Assembly: GCA_022841915.1 (NCBI GenBank)
Contig: JALHQN010000005.1
Coordinates: forward strand, 248,001 to 312,000
Length of the DNA: 64,000 nt
Direction of reading: 5' to 3'
Source: Burkholderiales bacterium
Lineage (GTDB): Bacteria > Pseudomonadota > Gammaproteobacteria > Burkholderiales > WYBJ01
Shown: positions 1-9,475 of the stretch, one piece after another
Position numbering within the stretch: the stretch's first letter is position 1
How the letters are laid out: each line of letters opens with the position of its first letter
Program-made: the position numbers and the translations under genes
The notes under the pieces: model-generated
Database searches by the model: none
Told to the model about the DNA's origin: nothing
What the model saw: only the letters and a program-made list of their open reading frames with translations

Positions 1-1545
1 ATGGAAAACGAGCCGATTTACGCGATCAAGGGCTCGCCGCTGAACGAATCGCCTCTGGGGTTGTTTCCCATCGAGCAGTACGGGTCCATGCTCGAGAAGG
101 AGTACGGCATTCCCCGACGTTATCTCACTGGCATTCCGTCCCCCTGGGCCGTGAAGCGGCTCGAGGAGTACGAAGGCGATCTTTCGAAATTTCGCGTCGT
201 GCGGCTGCATCCTTCTGTTTTGAAGCAGGTTGCGATCGCCAAGACCGAGCCCGGAGACGAGAACAATCAGGACATCTCCACCCTGGTCGGCAAGGTCGAC
301 ATCCGCAAGCTCGATCAGTATGCGCAGCACGACCCCGATGCCTACAGCTACTCGGGCGGCCTGTGTCTGGGCAATCAGGGCATGCTGGAATTCGTCGAGA
401 TGTTCAAGGCGCCGATCAAGATGCTGCATCCGTTGCTGACGGCCACCCAGGAAGGCAACTTCAAGGGCACGGAAGGCTTCGGCGCCATGCCGTTTCAAGG
501 CGTGATTCTTGCGCATTCGAACGAAGCGGAATGGCAGAGTTTCCGCAACAACAAGCGCAATGAGGCATTCCTCGACCGTATCTACATCGTCAAGGTTCCG
601 TACTGCCTGCAGGTGTCGGAGGAAGTGCGCATCTACGACAAGCTGATGCGCAGCAGCTCGCTGGCCTCAGCGCCCTGTGCGCCGGGCACGCTTGACGCCA
701 TGGCCCAGTTCTCGGTGCTCACGCGAATGAAGGAGCCGGAGAACTCGAGCATCTACTCCAAGATGCGGGTCTACGACGGCGAGAGCCTGAAAGATACCGA
801 CCCCAAAGCGAAGTCCTACCAGGAATATCGGGATTACGCGGGAACCGACGAAGGCATGACAGGCATGTCGACTCGCTTCGCCTACAAGGTGTTGTCGGCG
901 GTGTTCAATTACGATCACGCCGAGATCGCCGCCAATCCCGTGCATCTGATGTATGTGTTGGAGCAGCGCATCGCCCGGGAAGATCTGCCCGAAGAGACGC
1001 AGCGTCGCTATCTCGAATTCATCAAGGGTTGGCTGGCACCCCGTTACGCCGAGTTCATCGGCAAGGAAATCCAGACCGCCTATCTGGAGTCCTACGCCGA
1101 GTACGGGCAGAACATTTTCGATCGGTACGTGACGTACGCCGATTGCTGGATCCAGGACGAGGAGTTTCGCGATCCGGATACGGGCGAGGTCTTCGACCGC
1201 TCCTCGCTCAATGCCGAGTTGGAGAAGATCGAGAAGCCGGCGGGAATCGCGAATCCGAAGGATTTCCGCAACGAAATCGTCAACTTCGTCTTGCGCGCGA
1301 GGGCCGCCAGCGGCGGCAAGAACCCCGCGTGGACGAGCTACGAGAAGCTGCGCGAGGTCATCGAGAAGAAGATGTTCTCCAACACCGAGGATCTGTTGCC
1401 GGTGATCTCTTTCAACGCCAAGGCATCCGAGGAGGACCGCGGCAAACACGAGAACTTCGTGGCGCGCATGGTGGCCAAGGGCTACACGGAGAAGCAGGTG
1501 CGGCTGCTGTGCGACTGGTATCTGCGCGTACGCAAGTCGTCCTGA
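1..1545 (+). CDS. prkA: PrkA-type serine protein kinase, 3' part (5' end outside window)
   Basis: This is the C-terminal 514 residues of a PrkA (YeaG) family protein, which is about 640 residues in other bacteria, so roughly the first 130 residues including the P-loop lie left of the window. The ATG at base 1 is an internal methionine, not a start. The sequence matches the family throughout the AAA-like part (the stretch 'GNQGMLEFVEMFKAPIKML' near residues 123-141) and the C-terminal PrkA kinase-like domain. It is followed after 57 bp by a DUF444 gene and then a SpoVR gene, the conserved triad in which PrkA is the kinase. Known in enterobacteria as a stationary-phase and nitrogen-starvation module; its substrates remain poorly defined. 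Confidence 0.93.
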   Translation: MENEPIYAIKGSPLNESPLGLFPIEQYGSMLEKEYGIPRRYLTGIPSPWAVKRLEEYEGDLSKFRVVRLHPSVLKQVAIAKTEPGDENNQDISTLVGKVDIRKLDQYAQHDPDAYSYSGGLCLGNQGMLEFVEMFKAPIKMLHPLLTATQEGNFKGTEGFGAMPFQGVILAHSNEAEWQSFRNNKRNEAFLDRIYIVKVPYCLQVSEEVRIYDKLMRSSSLASAPCAPGTLDAMAQFSVLTRMKEPENSSIYSKMRVYDGESLKDTDPKAKSYQEYRDYAGTDEGMTGMSTRFAYKVLSAVFNYDHAEIAANPVHLMYVLEQRIAREDLPEETQRRYLEFIKGWLAPRYAEFIGKEIQTAYLESYAEYGQNIFDRYVTYADCWIQDEEFRDPDTGEVFDRSSLNAELEKIEKPAGIANPKDFRNEIVNFVLRARAASGGKNPAWTSYEKLREVIEKKMFSNTEDLLPVISFNAKASEEDRGKHENFVARMVAKGYTEKQVRLLCDWYLRVRKSS

Positions 1546-1602
1546 CGCCAGGACGTCGCGGCTCGCGGTTTCAGCCCGCAAAACACGGACAAGAGGGCAA
1601 CA

Positions 1603-2883
1603 ATGGCTCATCTCATCGACCGCCGCGAGAACGCGCCGAACAAGAGTGCTGTCAACCGCGCCCGTTTTCTGCGCCGCTACAAGGCGCAGATCAAGCGGGC
1701 CGTTCACGACATGGTTGCTGAACGCTCGATCACCGACATGGATCGCGGCGGTAATGTCAGCGTGCCGCGCAAAGACATCTCCGAGCCTGTTTTTCGGCAC
1801 GGCGAAGGGGGCGACCGGGAGATGGTCCATCCGGGCAACCGCGAATTTACCAAAGGCGATCGGATCGCTCGACCCGACGGCGGCGGCAGCGGAGGGGGCG
1901 GCAAGGAGGCAGGCTCCGGGGAAGCCGAGGACGAATTCGTCTTTGCACTCTCGCGCGAGGAATTCCTTCATATCTTCTTCGAAGACCTGGAATTGCCGCG
2001 CCTCGAGCGCAACATGCTCGCCGGGATCGAAGAGAACAAGCCCATGCGCTCGGGCTACACGACCTCCGGTTCGCCGACGAACTTGGCCATCGTGCGGACC
2101 ATGCGCACCTCGCTGGCTCGTCGTATCGCACTTGGTGGACCGCTCTCCCGGGAACTCGAGGAAGTCACTGCCGAACTCGCGCAGGCGCAGGTCGAAGGCC
2201 GGGCCGAAAGCGAACTTCAAGCGCTGCGCGAGCGGATCGATGATCTCAAGCGGCGTCTGAAGCGGGTGCCCTTCCTGGACGAGTTCGATCTGCGTTACCG
2301 CAACCGCGTCAATGTGCCGGAGCCGACTGCCCGGGCCGTCATGTTCTGCTTGATGGATGTTTCGGCCTCCATGGACGAGGCCAAGAAGGACTTGGCCAAG
2401 CGCTTCTTCACGTTGCTGTACCTCTTTCTCACGCGCAAGTACGAACACGTCGACCTCGTGTTCGTGCGTCATACCGACAACGCCGAGGAAGTGGACGAGA
2501 AGACCTTCTTTTACGATCGAAAAAGCGGGGGCACGGTCGTGTTGTCTGCCCTGCAGCTGATGCATGAAATCGTCGAGGCGCGTTACGCGAGTGGTGGCTG
2601 GAACATCTATGCAGCCCAAGCCTCCGATGGCGACGCGTTCGGCGCCGATGCAGGCAAGAGTGCGCGTTTCCTCGCCGATCGAATTCTTCCGCTGACGCGC
2701 TACTTCGCCTACCTGGAAACGCCGGACGAAGTGGGGGGGCGCATGAGCAGTTTGTGGGTTGAATACCAGGAAGTCCGTGCCTCCACCGGTGCGTTCTCCA
2801 TGCGTCGGGTGACGCGCCGCGACGAGATCTATCCCGTCTTCAGGGAGTTGTTCCGCAAAGACGTCGGCGCGAGAGCGGCATGA
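1603..2883 (+). CDS. yeaH: YeaH/YhbH family protein (DUF444, vWA-like)
   Basis: A 426-residue UPF0229/DUF444 protein. The N-terminus is charged and followed by a Gly-rich linker (about residues 86-108). The C-terminal half has a von Willebrand factor A-like fold with a MIDAS-type motif 'MDVSASM' near residue 251. It is the middle gene of the prkA-yeaH-spoVR triad. The stop overlaps the start of the SpoVR gene by 4 bp (ATGA arrangement), which suggests translational coupling. The family is thought to act with PrkA in a stress-response complex; the biochemical function is not known. Confidence 0.92.
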   Translation: MAHLIDRRENAPNKSAVNRARFLRRYKAQIKRAVHDMVAERSITDMDRGGNVSVPRKDISEPVFRHGEGGDREMVHPGNREFTKGDRIARPDGGGSGGGGKEAGSGEAEDEFVFALSREEFLHIFFEDLELPRLERNMLAGIEENKPMRSGYTTSGSPTNLAIVRTMRTSLARRIALGGPLSRELEEVTAELAQAQVEGRAESELQALRERIDDLKRRLKRVPFLDEFDLRYRNRVNVPEPTARAVMFCLMDVSASMDEAKKDLAKRFFTLLYLFLTRKYEHVDLVFVRHTDNAEEVDEKTFFYDRKSGGTVVLSALQLMHEIVEARYASGGWNIYAAQASDGDAFGADAGKSARFLADRILPLTRYFAYLETPDEVGGRMSSLWVEYQEVRASTGAFSMRRVTRRDEIYPVFRELFRKDVGARAA

Positions 2884-4370
2884 GCTACATTTCCACAGGC
2901 GCAGACTGGGATTTCGAGCTCATCGAGCGCTATGAGCGCGCGATCTCGGGCTCCGCGCGTGACTTCGGGCTCGACACTTACCCCAATCAGATCGAGGTCA
3001 TCAGCTCCGAGCAGATGCTCGATGCCTATGCCAGTGCCGGGCTGCCCGTGGGTTATCCGCACTGGACCTACGGCAAGGAATTCATTCGCAACGAACAGTC
3101 GTATCGCAAGGGCTACCAGGCGCTCGCCTACGAGATCGTGATCAACTCCGACCCCTGCATCGCCTATCTCATGGAAGAGAACACCATGATGATGCAGGCC
3201 TTGGTGATTGCCCATGCCTCCTTCGGTCACAACTCCTTCTTCAAGGGCAATTACCTGTTCCGTCAGTGGACCGAGGCGGATGCCATCATCGATTACCTGG
3301 TCTTCGCCCGGCGCTACGTCATGGAGTGCGAGGAGCGTTATGGCGAGGCAGAGGTGGAGGCGATCATCGATTCATGTCACGCGCTGAGCTTGCACGGCGT
3401 GGACCGTTTCAAACGTCCTCAGCCGCCGTCCGTGCGCGAAGAGCGCGCTCGGGTCGAGGCGAGGCGTGCTCACGAGCAGCGGCAATTCAACGATCTCTGG
3501 CGCACCGTGCCCGGACGAGAGCCCTCCCACTCTACGGGCAAGAAACGCGACTTCCCGGCCGAACCGGAGGAGAACATTCTCTATTTCGTGGAGAAGCACT
3601 CGCCCCGCCTGGAGCCGTGGCAACGCGAACTCGTCCGCATCGTGCGCAAGCTCGCGCAGTATTTCTATCCGCAGGTGCAGACCAAGGTCATGAACGAGGG
3701 GTGGGCCACGTTCTGGCACTACAATCTCATCAACGATCTCTACGACAAGCGGCTCGTCAATGACGGGTTCATGCTCGAGTTTCTCCAGTCGCACACCAAT
3801 GTGGTTTGCCAACGCGGCTTCGACCAACGAGGCTTCGGCGGAATCAATCCTTATGCGCTCGGCTTTGCGATGTTCAGCGACCTGCGGCGCATCTGTGACG
3901 CGCCGACGCCGGAGGACCGCCGGTGGTTTCCTGAGTTGGCAGGAACGGATTGGATCAAGAGCCTCGATTTCGCCATGCGAAACTTCAAGGACGAATCGTT
4001 CATCGGTCAGTTCCTCTCGCCCAAGCTGATGCGCGAGTTTCGTTTCTTCGCAGTGGCCGATCACGAGACAGAGAGTGAACTCTTCATCGACGCGATACAC
4101 GACGAGGACGGCTATCGTCGAGTGCGCAAGCTGCTCTCTGAACAGTACAAGCGGGAAAGCGCCGTGCCGGACATCCAGGTCGTGCGCTTCGAGCGTGACA
4201 GCGATCGATCGCTCACATTGCGTCATCTGCAGGCTCGCAATCGGCCCCTGAAGGTGGAAGAGGCGCAAGAGGTGATGAAGCATCTCGCCCGGCTCTGGGG
4301 GTTCGCTGTGCGGCTGGAATCGGTGGATTCGGAGGGCGAGGTCACGAGCACGCTCGAATGCTCGCGTTGA
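2880..4370 (+). CDS. ycgB: SpoVR family protein
   Basis: A 496-residue member of the SpoVR/YcgB family. Family features visible are the N-terminal region with 'FGHNSFFKGNYLF' (near residues 118-130), the 'NEGWATFWHYN' segment (near 272-282) and the long conserved C-terminal part. It overlaps the DUF444 gene by 4 bp and completes the PrkA triad. SpoVR was named for a spore cortex phenotype in Bacillus, but in proteobacteria it belongs to the PrkA stress operon and its activity is unknown. Length is normal for the family and there is no sign of damage. Confidence 0.93.
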   Translation: MSYISTGADWDFELIERYERAISGSARDFGLDTYPNQIEVISSEQMLDAYASAGLPVGYPHWTYGKEFIRNEQSYRKGYQALAYEIVINSDPCIAYLMEENTMMMQALVIAHASFGHNSFFKGNYLFRQWTEADAIIDYLVFARRYVMECEERYGEAEVEAIIDSCHALSLHGVDRFKRPQPPSVREERARVEARRAHEQRQFNDLWRTVPGREPSHSTGKKRDFPAEPEENILYFVEKHSPRLEPWQRELVRIVRKLAQYFYPQVQTKVMNEGWATFWHYNLINDLYDKRLVNDGFMLEFLQSHTNVVCQRGFDQRGFGGINPYALGFAMFSDLRRICDAPTPEDRRWFPELAGTDWIKSLDFAMRNFKDESFIGQFLSPKLMREFRFFAVADHETESELFIDAIHDEDGYRRVRKLLSEQYKRESAVPDIQVVRFERDSDRSLTLRHLQARNRPLKVEEAQEVMKHLARLWGFAVRLESVDSEGEVTSTLECSR

Positions 4371-4540
4371 TTCGGTGCGTACCAATTGTTCCTTGCACCA
4401 GAACGAGGCATTGAATCGCGAGCCCGGACGCGCGTGGCGTTGTGCGGCGTCGACCCGCCATGCCACAATTCCTCCATGATGCGGCGTGAAGCCTGTGGGC
4501 ACGACATACAGCCCTCCTCATCGATGGAGCCTATCAATCT

Positions 4541-5374
4541 ATGCAGGCACAAGATCGCTTCGAGCGGATGGCGCATGGTCCCGACGAGGGAATCGACCTC
4601 GTACGCGGCGCTCTGCTGATCGCCGCCGAGCAATATCCAACGCTCGACATCGAAGCGCAGGTCGATCGGCTGGATGCGCTGGGCGAGACCCTCCGACGCC
4701 GAATGCGTCCGGACATCGGCCGAAGCGACTCGATCCGCTCGCTGAATCGCTACATGTTCGAAGAACTCGGCTTCCACGGGGCCACTGAAGACTATTACGA
4801 TCCGCGCAACAGCTACCTCAACGAGGTTCTGGATCGCAGGGTGGGCATTCCGATCACGCTGGCGATCGTCTACATGAGGTTGGGCAGTCATCTCGGATTG
4901 CCCATGTTCGGTGTATCGTTCCCGGGGCACTTCCTGGTGCGATGTGCCGTCAGCGAGGGCACGGTCGTTCTCGATCCTTATCACAAAGGCACATCGCTCG
5001 GCATCGCTGAACTCCAGGCGAGACTGCCTGCGAAGCAGGAGGGACGAATCGCACGCGGCGAGATCGCTGCGATGCTCGCGCCCGCGCATCCGCGCGAAAT
5101 CCTGGCGCGACTGCTACGCAATCTGCGCGGCATCCACCTGCATTACAAGCAGTTGCCTGAGGCCCTGATGGTCACCACACGCATCCTCGCGCTGACGCCC
5201 GAGAATCCCGGCGAGTGGCGCGAGCGCGCCGGACTGCATCTGGCACTCGAATGCTTTCGCGCTGCCCTCGGTGATTTTCAGCGCTGCTTGGCGTTGGCAC
5301 CCGACGCAGAAGATGCGGACGCGATACGATCGCGCATCATCGAACTGCAGCAGATCTGTGCCCGACTCAATTGA
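4541..5374 (+). CDS. SirB1-like protein (transglutaminase-like fold plus TPR)
   Basis: A 277-residue protein of the SirB1 family. The N-terminal domain is transglutaminase-like ('YYDPRNSYLNEVLDRRVGIP' near residues 84-103, then 'FPGHFLVR'), and the C-terminal part holds tetratricopeptide-like helices ('ALMVTTRILALTPENPGEW', then 'LALECFRAALGDFQRCLAL'). SirB1 proteins are widespread in proteobacteria; some are annotated as invasion regulators, but a molecular role is not established. It stands alone on the plus strand, 170 bp after the SpoVR gene. Its stop codon lies 20 bp before repeat copy A. Confidence 0.87.
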   Translation: MQAQDRFERMAHGPDEGIDLVRGALLIAAEQYPTLDIEAQVDRLDALGETLRRRMRPDIGRSDSIRSLNRYMFEELGFHGATEDYYDPRNSYLNEVLDRRVGIPITLAIVYMRLGSHLGLPMFGVSFPGHFLVRCAVSEGTVVLDPYHKGTSLGIAELQARLPAKQEGRIARGEIAAMLAPAHPREILARLLRNLRGIHLHYKQLPEALMVTTRILALTPENPGEWRERAGLHLALECFRAALGDFQRCLALAPDAEDADAIRSRIIELQQICARLN

Positions 5375-5393
5375 ATCCAGGCGGCTTCCTCGA

Positions 5394-5576
5394 GTGACCT
5401 GAGGCAGAGTTCGTTGACGAATGGCCGAACGTTATCGATGATGCAGAAGACGGAAAAGGGTCGACATTGGCGTCAGACGCGAAGGAGAGTGCAGCGAGAT
5501 CGGGCGCCTGGCGAGGGTTTCCGCCAAAGTAAGGCGTCGATGCTCGTCGCTTTTGTCGAGCGAATTTCCGACTCAG
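5394..5576. repeat. Interspersed repeat, copy A (about 183 bp)
   Basis: This stretch aligns along its whole length, in the same orientation, with 45154-45337; by eye about three quarters of positions match. Shared blocks include 'gtgacctgag', 'atggccgaac', 'atcgatgatgca', 'ggcgtcag' and 'ccgccaaagta'. Read on the minus strand, both copies give alignable peptides (STPYFGGN, SFASDA, ASSI.FGH.ST) without internal indels over about 55 codons. Copy A has no ATG start in that frame. It sits in the 281-bp gap between the SirB1-like gene and the VOC gene. I found no terminal inverted repeats or target duplications. Confidence 0.7.
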
Positions 5577-5655
5577 TAGCTGAGCGCTCGCTGGCGAATC
5601 CCGAGGCTCAGTCCTTGCCCGCCGCTCAGCCGACCCATCCACTGCGAGGCCATCC

Positions 5656-6564
5656 GTGTCCATGCATTTCGTTGCTGCCGAGAGCAGTTCGCAAGTTCCG
5701 CCTTCGGGCGCAATCAATCTCGACCACGTTGCCAGTTTCGTCCCGGACCGCGAAGCATGTCATCGCGCTCTGGTCACGCTGGGCTTCGCGCCCGCGCCGT
5801 TCTCGCTGCAATATCATCGGCTCTCGCCAAAGGCCGACTTGACGCCTGCCGGCACCGGCAACCATTGCGTGATGTTGCGTCATGGTTATCTGGAGTACCT
5901 CGTGCCTGTGGGCGACACACCTGTCGCCGCGCAGTTGCGCGCGTCGATCGACCGTTACGTCGGCGTGCATTCCATTGTTTTCGGTTCCGGCGCCGCTCAC
6001 GCGGATCATGCGCGGTTACAAGCGGGTGGCTTCTCGCCGTTGCCGGCGATCGATCTGCAGCGGCCGATCGACGCGCCGGACGGGCCCGCGACGGCGCGCT
6101 TCACCGTCGTGCGGGTGGCTCCCGGAGCGATGGCAGAAGGCCGCATACAGTTCTGCCAGCACCACACCGAGCATCTGGTCTGGCAGGAGCGATGGATGAC
6201 GCATCCGAATGCTGCGATCGGGTTGCGTGCAGTGATGGTGTGCGTAGACGACGTGGACTCGGCCGTAGCGCGCTACGCGAGATTCACGGGGCTCGAGCAT
6301 CACGTGGGCGGCGGCATCCGCGTGTTCCGTCTCCAGCGTGGGCGCTTGGAGTTTTACGACACTTCGGCTTTTGCAGCGCGCTTCGGCTTCGACGCACCAC
6401 AGCAACCCTGGATCGCGGGTTGCGAAGTCGTGTCGAGCGATCTTGGAGCGACCCGTAAGTATCTTGCCGATCGCGGGGTGACCGTGTGCGAATTGCCTGA
6501 TGGGCGAATCGCCGTCGCTGGACCTGAAGCTATCGGAGGCGTGTACGTTTTCGCCGAGGCGTGA
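5656..6564 (+). CDS. VOC-family / glyoxalase-like domain protein
   Basis: A 302-residue protein with the vicinal oxygen chelate fold in the style of Glyoxalase_3: 'INLDHVASFVPD' near residues 20-31 starts the first beta-alpha unit, and 'VMVCVDDVDSAVARYARFTG' near 194-213 starts the second. The open frame begins with GTG at 5656; an ATG at 5662 is two codons later and is an equally good start. The substrate cannot be read from the sequence. Flanks are repeat copy A upstream and the convergent mlaA gene 24 bp downstream. Confidence 0.78.
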   Translation: MSMHFVAAESSSQVPPSGAINLDHVASFVPDREACHRALVTLGFAPAPFSLQYHRLSPKADLTPAGTGNHCVMLRHGYLEYLVPVGDTPVAAQLRASIDRYVGVHSIVFGSGAAHADHARLQAGGFSPLPAIDLQRPIDAPDGPATARFTVVRVAPGAMAEGRIQFCQHHTEHLVWQERWMTHPNAAIGLRAVMVCVDDVDSAVARYARFTGLEHHVGGGIRVFRLQRGRLEFYDTSAFAARFGFDAPQQPWIAGCEVVSSDLGATRKYLADRGVTVCELPDGRIAVAGPEAIGGVYVFAEA

Positions 6565-6588
6565 TTCGCCCCGGAGGCGCTGGCCGGG

Positions 6589-7623
6589 CTAGCTGCCGCT
6601 GCCCGGCAGCCATACGCGAACGAGGCGTACGGGTTGCTCCAGTGCACCGGCTGGATCAGCCGAGGATAGCGGCGATTTGTTGGGCGCTTGGGGCGCTTGT
6701 TCGCTAAGCGGAGGGGCTGGGACGGGAACTGCTTCGGTGCTCACATCCTTCGCGACTGCATCGCTGCGTGCGCTGGCGTTGTTCCGAGACGACACAGCGC
6801 CCTGCGGTGGCGTTTCGTTCGTAGAACCCGCGACGATGCCGCCGAATTGATCCACCAGCACGGTATCGAGGCCAGGCGCGGCTTCGCTGCGAGGCGCGGC
6901 GTCGAAATCCTCGAATTCCTTTTCCGGGGGCGGGTTGCCGTCGAAGACCAGACTTCTGCGGCGCTGCAGATAGGCGTCGCGGATGAAGGCATAGCGATCG
7001 ATGGCCGCAGCGTCGATGACCTTTTCGCTGTCGAGCAGGCGTGCCCGGGTGTTGATGACCCGGGTGACCATGAGCTGATTGCGGGTTCGAATGTGATCTT
7101 CCCAGCGGACCGGGTCGGTGCGAACGTCGACCCAACGGCCGATGCCGTCTCGCAGAGAACTCGGACCGAGGAACGGCAGGACGAGATAGGGGCCGTTGCC
7201 GATACCCCAGTATCCCAGGGTTTGGCCGAAGTCCTCGTTGTGCTTCTCGAGCCCAAGGTGTGTCGCAACGTCGATGAAGCCGAGCAGTCCTATCGTCGAG
7301 TTGATGACGAAACGTCCCGTGTCGGAGACGGCCTGCGGGATCTTCAACTGCAGCAGATTGTTCAGGATGACGGTAATGTCATCGAGATTGGAGAAGAAAT
7401 TGCTGATGCCGGTCTGCACCACCTGCGGCAACACGGCTCGATAGCCCTGTGCCAGAGGCTTCACGACCGCTCGGTCGACGGCGTCATTGAAGGTGTAGAT
7501 GCCCCGGTTCAGAGGCTCCAGGGGATCGCGCACGTTGTGGTGGGCACAACCGGAAAGAACGCTCGCCAGAATCAGCAAGCTCGCTGCAATCAACTTTTTC
7601 ACGGGTGACTGCATGGCGCTCAT
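6589..7623 (-). CDS. mlaA: MlaA (VacJ) outer-membrane phospholipid-transport lipoprotein
   Basis: A 344-residue lipoprotein. The signal sequence ends in a lipobox 'LSGC' with Cys near residue 26. The core 'DPLEPLNRGIYTFNDAVDRA' and 'SNFFSNLDDITVILNNLLQ' segments are diagnostic for MlaA, which extracts mislocalised phospholipids from the outer leaflet of the outer membrane and passes them to MlaC/MlaFEDB. The other mla genes are not in the window. The C-terminal 100 or so residues are a Pro/Ala/Ser-rich tail beyond the usual core. An ATG four codons in (7614) is an alternative start. Confidence 0.93.
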   Translation of the reverse strand: MSAMQSPVKKLIAASLLILASVLSGCAHHNVRDPLEPLNRGIYTFNDAVDRAVVKPLAQGYRAVLPQVVQTGISNFFSNLDDITVILNNLLQLKIPQAVSDTGRFVINSTIGLLGFIDVATHLGLEKHNEDFGQTLGYWGIGNGPYLVLPFLGPSSLRDGIGRWVDVRTDPVRWEDHIRTRNQLMVTRVINTRARLLDSEKVIDAAAIDRYAFIRDAYLQRRRSLVFDGNPPPEKEFEDFDAAPRSEAAPGLDTVLVDQFGGIVAGSTNETPPQGAVSSRNNASARSDAVAKDVSTEAVPVPAPPLSEQAPQAPNKSPLSSADPAGALEQPVRLVRVWLPGSGS

Positions 7624-7673
7624 CGGGACGTCGCTCTTGTGTTCAATTGAATTGGCTCGAGAAGGGCTGAGGG

Positions 7674-7682
7674 ATTATAGCA
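7674..7682 (-). promoter_or_regulatory. Probable extended -10 promoter of mlaA
   Basis: On the minus strand the sequence reads TGCTATAAT, a perfect extended -10 (TGn-TATAAT), about 50 bp upstream of the mlaA start. A poor -35 (TTCATG) lies 18 bp further upstream, as is usual for extended -10 promoters. No experimental support. Confidence 0.5.
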
Positions 7683-7981
7683 ATAGGCGCGAGCGTACAT
7701 GAAGACGCGCGTGCACATTGTGTTTACGACAATTGCCATAGGGGCTTGAGATCGGCCAGTAAGGTGTTCGGGACTGCGACCAGCCTCTCCCAGAGACACG
7801 CTATTGGCACCTCAATAGGCTGGATGCCGCAAGTGTGAGGCCTGGGGGCTCGAATCTGGGATCCGCTGGCGATTGCCCCTGGAGACATGGATGCCGTGGG
7901 TCCTTTGTTATACTTCCCTCGCACGCTGGCGAGACCTGATTTCCCTCGCGCTTTCGGTGAAATCGCCCTTCGTTCCCAAGG
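7683..7981. other. Intergenic region between divergent mlaA and gabD
   Basis: Together with the mlaA promoter this forms a 358-bp gap between two divergent genes. It must hold the gabD promoter, but I see no clear -35/-10 pair, operator or small ORF with a ribosome binding site. Confidence 0.4.
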
Positions 7982-9475
7982 ATGCCAACCATGCCGCACC
8001 CGGTGAAGACCCAAGCCCCCAAGCTGAGCGATACCAAGCTCTTTCGCCAGCAGTGCTATATCGACGGCGCCTGGTTCGACGCTGACGACGGATCGACCTT
8101 GACGGTCGCCAATCCCGCGGACGGATCGATCGTCGGCACGGTGCCGCGCATGGGCGAGGCGGAGGCTCGGCGGGCAGTGGAGGCCGCAAATGCCGCGTGG
8201 CCGGCATGGCGAGCGAAGACCGCCAAGGAAAGATCCGCCATCCTGCGAAAGTGGTTCGACCTGATCATGCAGCATCAGGAAGATCTCGCGATCCTGATGA
8301 CGATGGAGCAGGGCAAGCCGCTCGCCGAGTCCCGTGGCGAGATCGCATACGGGGCCTCGTTCATCGAGTGGTTTGCCGAGGAGGCCAAGCGTGTCTATGG
8401 CGATACGATACCGGCGCAGTTCTCGGACCGTCGGATCGTCGTGATCAAGCAACCCGTCGGGGTTTGCGCGGCGGTCACGCCTTGGAATTTTCCCAATGCG
8501 ATGATCACCCGCAAGGCCGGGCCTGCGCTGGCGGCCGGATGCACGATGGTCATCAAGCCGGCGTCCCAGACGCCGTTCTCGGCGCTGGCGCTGTGCGAAC
8601 TCGCCGAGCGTGCCGGCATCCCGAAAGGCGTGTTGAGCGTCGTCACCGGCGCAGCGAGCGCCATCGGCAAGGAGCTCACCGGCAGCCGGCTGGTGCGCAA
8701 ATTCACCTTCACCGGCTCGACGGAGATCGGCAAGCAACTGATGGCGCAATGCGCCGGCACGGTGAAGAAAGTATCGCTGGAGCTGGGCGGCAATGCGCCG
8801 TTCATCGTCTTCGACGATGCCGACCTCGACGCTGCGGTCGAAGGCGCAATCGCCTCGAAGTACCGGAATGCCGGCCAGACGTGCGTTTGCGCCAACCGGT
8901 TTTACGTGCAAAGCGGCGTCTACGATGCTTTCGCACGCAAACTGGCCGACAAAGTGTCGCAGATGAAGGTGGGCAGCGGCCTGGAGCCCGGAGTTCAACA
9001 AGGGCCGCTGATCGACGCCAAGGCTGTCGAGAAGGTCGAGGAGCATATCGCCGATGCGCTTAGCAAGGGCGCCAAGGTCGTCGCCGGCGGGAAGCGTCAT
9101 TCCCTCGGCGGCACCTTCTTCGAGCCCACAGTGCTTGCCGACGTGACCGCCAACATGGCAGTTGCGAACGAAGAGACCTTCGGGCCGGTGGCGCCGTTGT
9201 TCCGGTTCGAGACCGAAGCCGAACTGGCCGATGCCGCCAACGCTACCGAGTTCGGGCTCGCCTCCTATTTCTACAGCCGCGACATCGGGCGGATTTGGCG
9301 TGTCGCCGAAGCGCTGGAATTCGGCATCGTGGGCATCAACGTCGGCATCATCTCTACCGAAGTGGCCCCCTTCGGCGGCATGAAGGAATCGGGCATCGGT
9401 CGCGAAGGCTCGAAATACGGCATGGACGAGTTCCTCGAGGTGAAGTACTTGTGCATGGGCGGCTTGGACCGCTGA
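7982..9475 (+). CDS. gabD: NAD(P)-dependent succinate-semialdehyde dehydrogenase
   Basis: A 497-residue aldehyde dehydrogenase with the GabD signature: 'LELGGNAPFIVFDDADLD' carries the general-base Glu, and 'NAGQTCVCANRFYVQSG' the catalytic Cys. The N-terminal 'QQCYIDGAWFDADDGST' and C-terminal 'GGMKESGIGREGSKYGMDEF' are typical. It oxidises succinic semialdehyde to succinate. The start may be the ATG at 7991, which has AAGG nine bases upstream, rather than 7982. It stands alone, 130 bp before the beta-propeller gene; no gabT or regulator is adjacent, so it may serve other semialdehydes. Confidence 0.9.
   Translation: MPTMPHPVKTQAPKLSDTKLFRQQCYIDGAWFDADDGSTLTVANPADGSIVGTVPRMGEAEARRAVEAANAAWPAWRAKTAKERSAILRKWFDLIMQHQEDLAILMTMEQGKPLAESRGEIAYGASFIEWFAEEAKRVYGDTIPAQFSDRRIVVIKQPVGVCAAVTPWNFPNAMITRKAGPALAAGCTMVIKPASQTPFSALALCELAERAGIPKGVLSVVTGAASAIGKELTGSRLVRKFTFTGSTEIGKQLMAQCAGTVKKVSLELGGNAPFIVFDDADLDAAVEGAIASKYRNAGQTCVCANRFYVQSGVYDAFARKLADKVSQMKVGSGLEPGVQQGPLIDAKAVEKVEEHIADALSKGAKVVAGGKRHSLGGTFFEPTVLADVTANMAVANEETFGPVAPLFRFETEAELADAANATEFGLASYFYSRDIGRIWRVAEALEFGIVGINVGIISTEVAPFGGMKESGIGREGSKYGMDEFLEVKYLCMGGLDR

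Noticed and set aside
667-2619. A 650-codon open frame on the minus strand opposite prkA and the DUF444 gene
   Set aside because: It is antisense to two well-supported genes, has no recognisable motifs, and such frames are common in GC-rich DNA.
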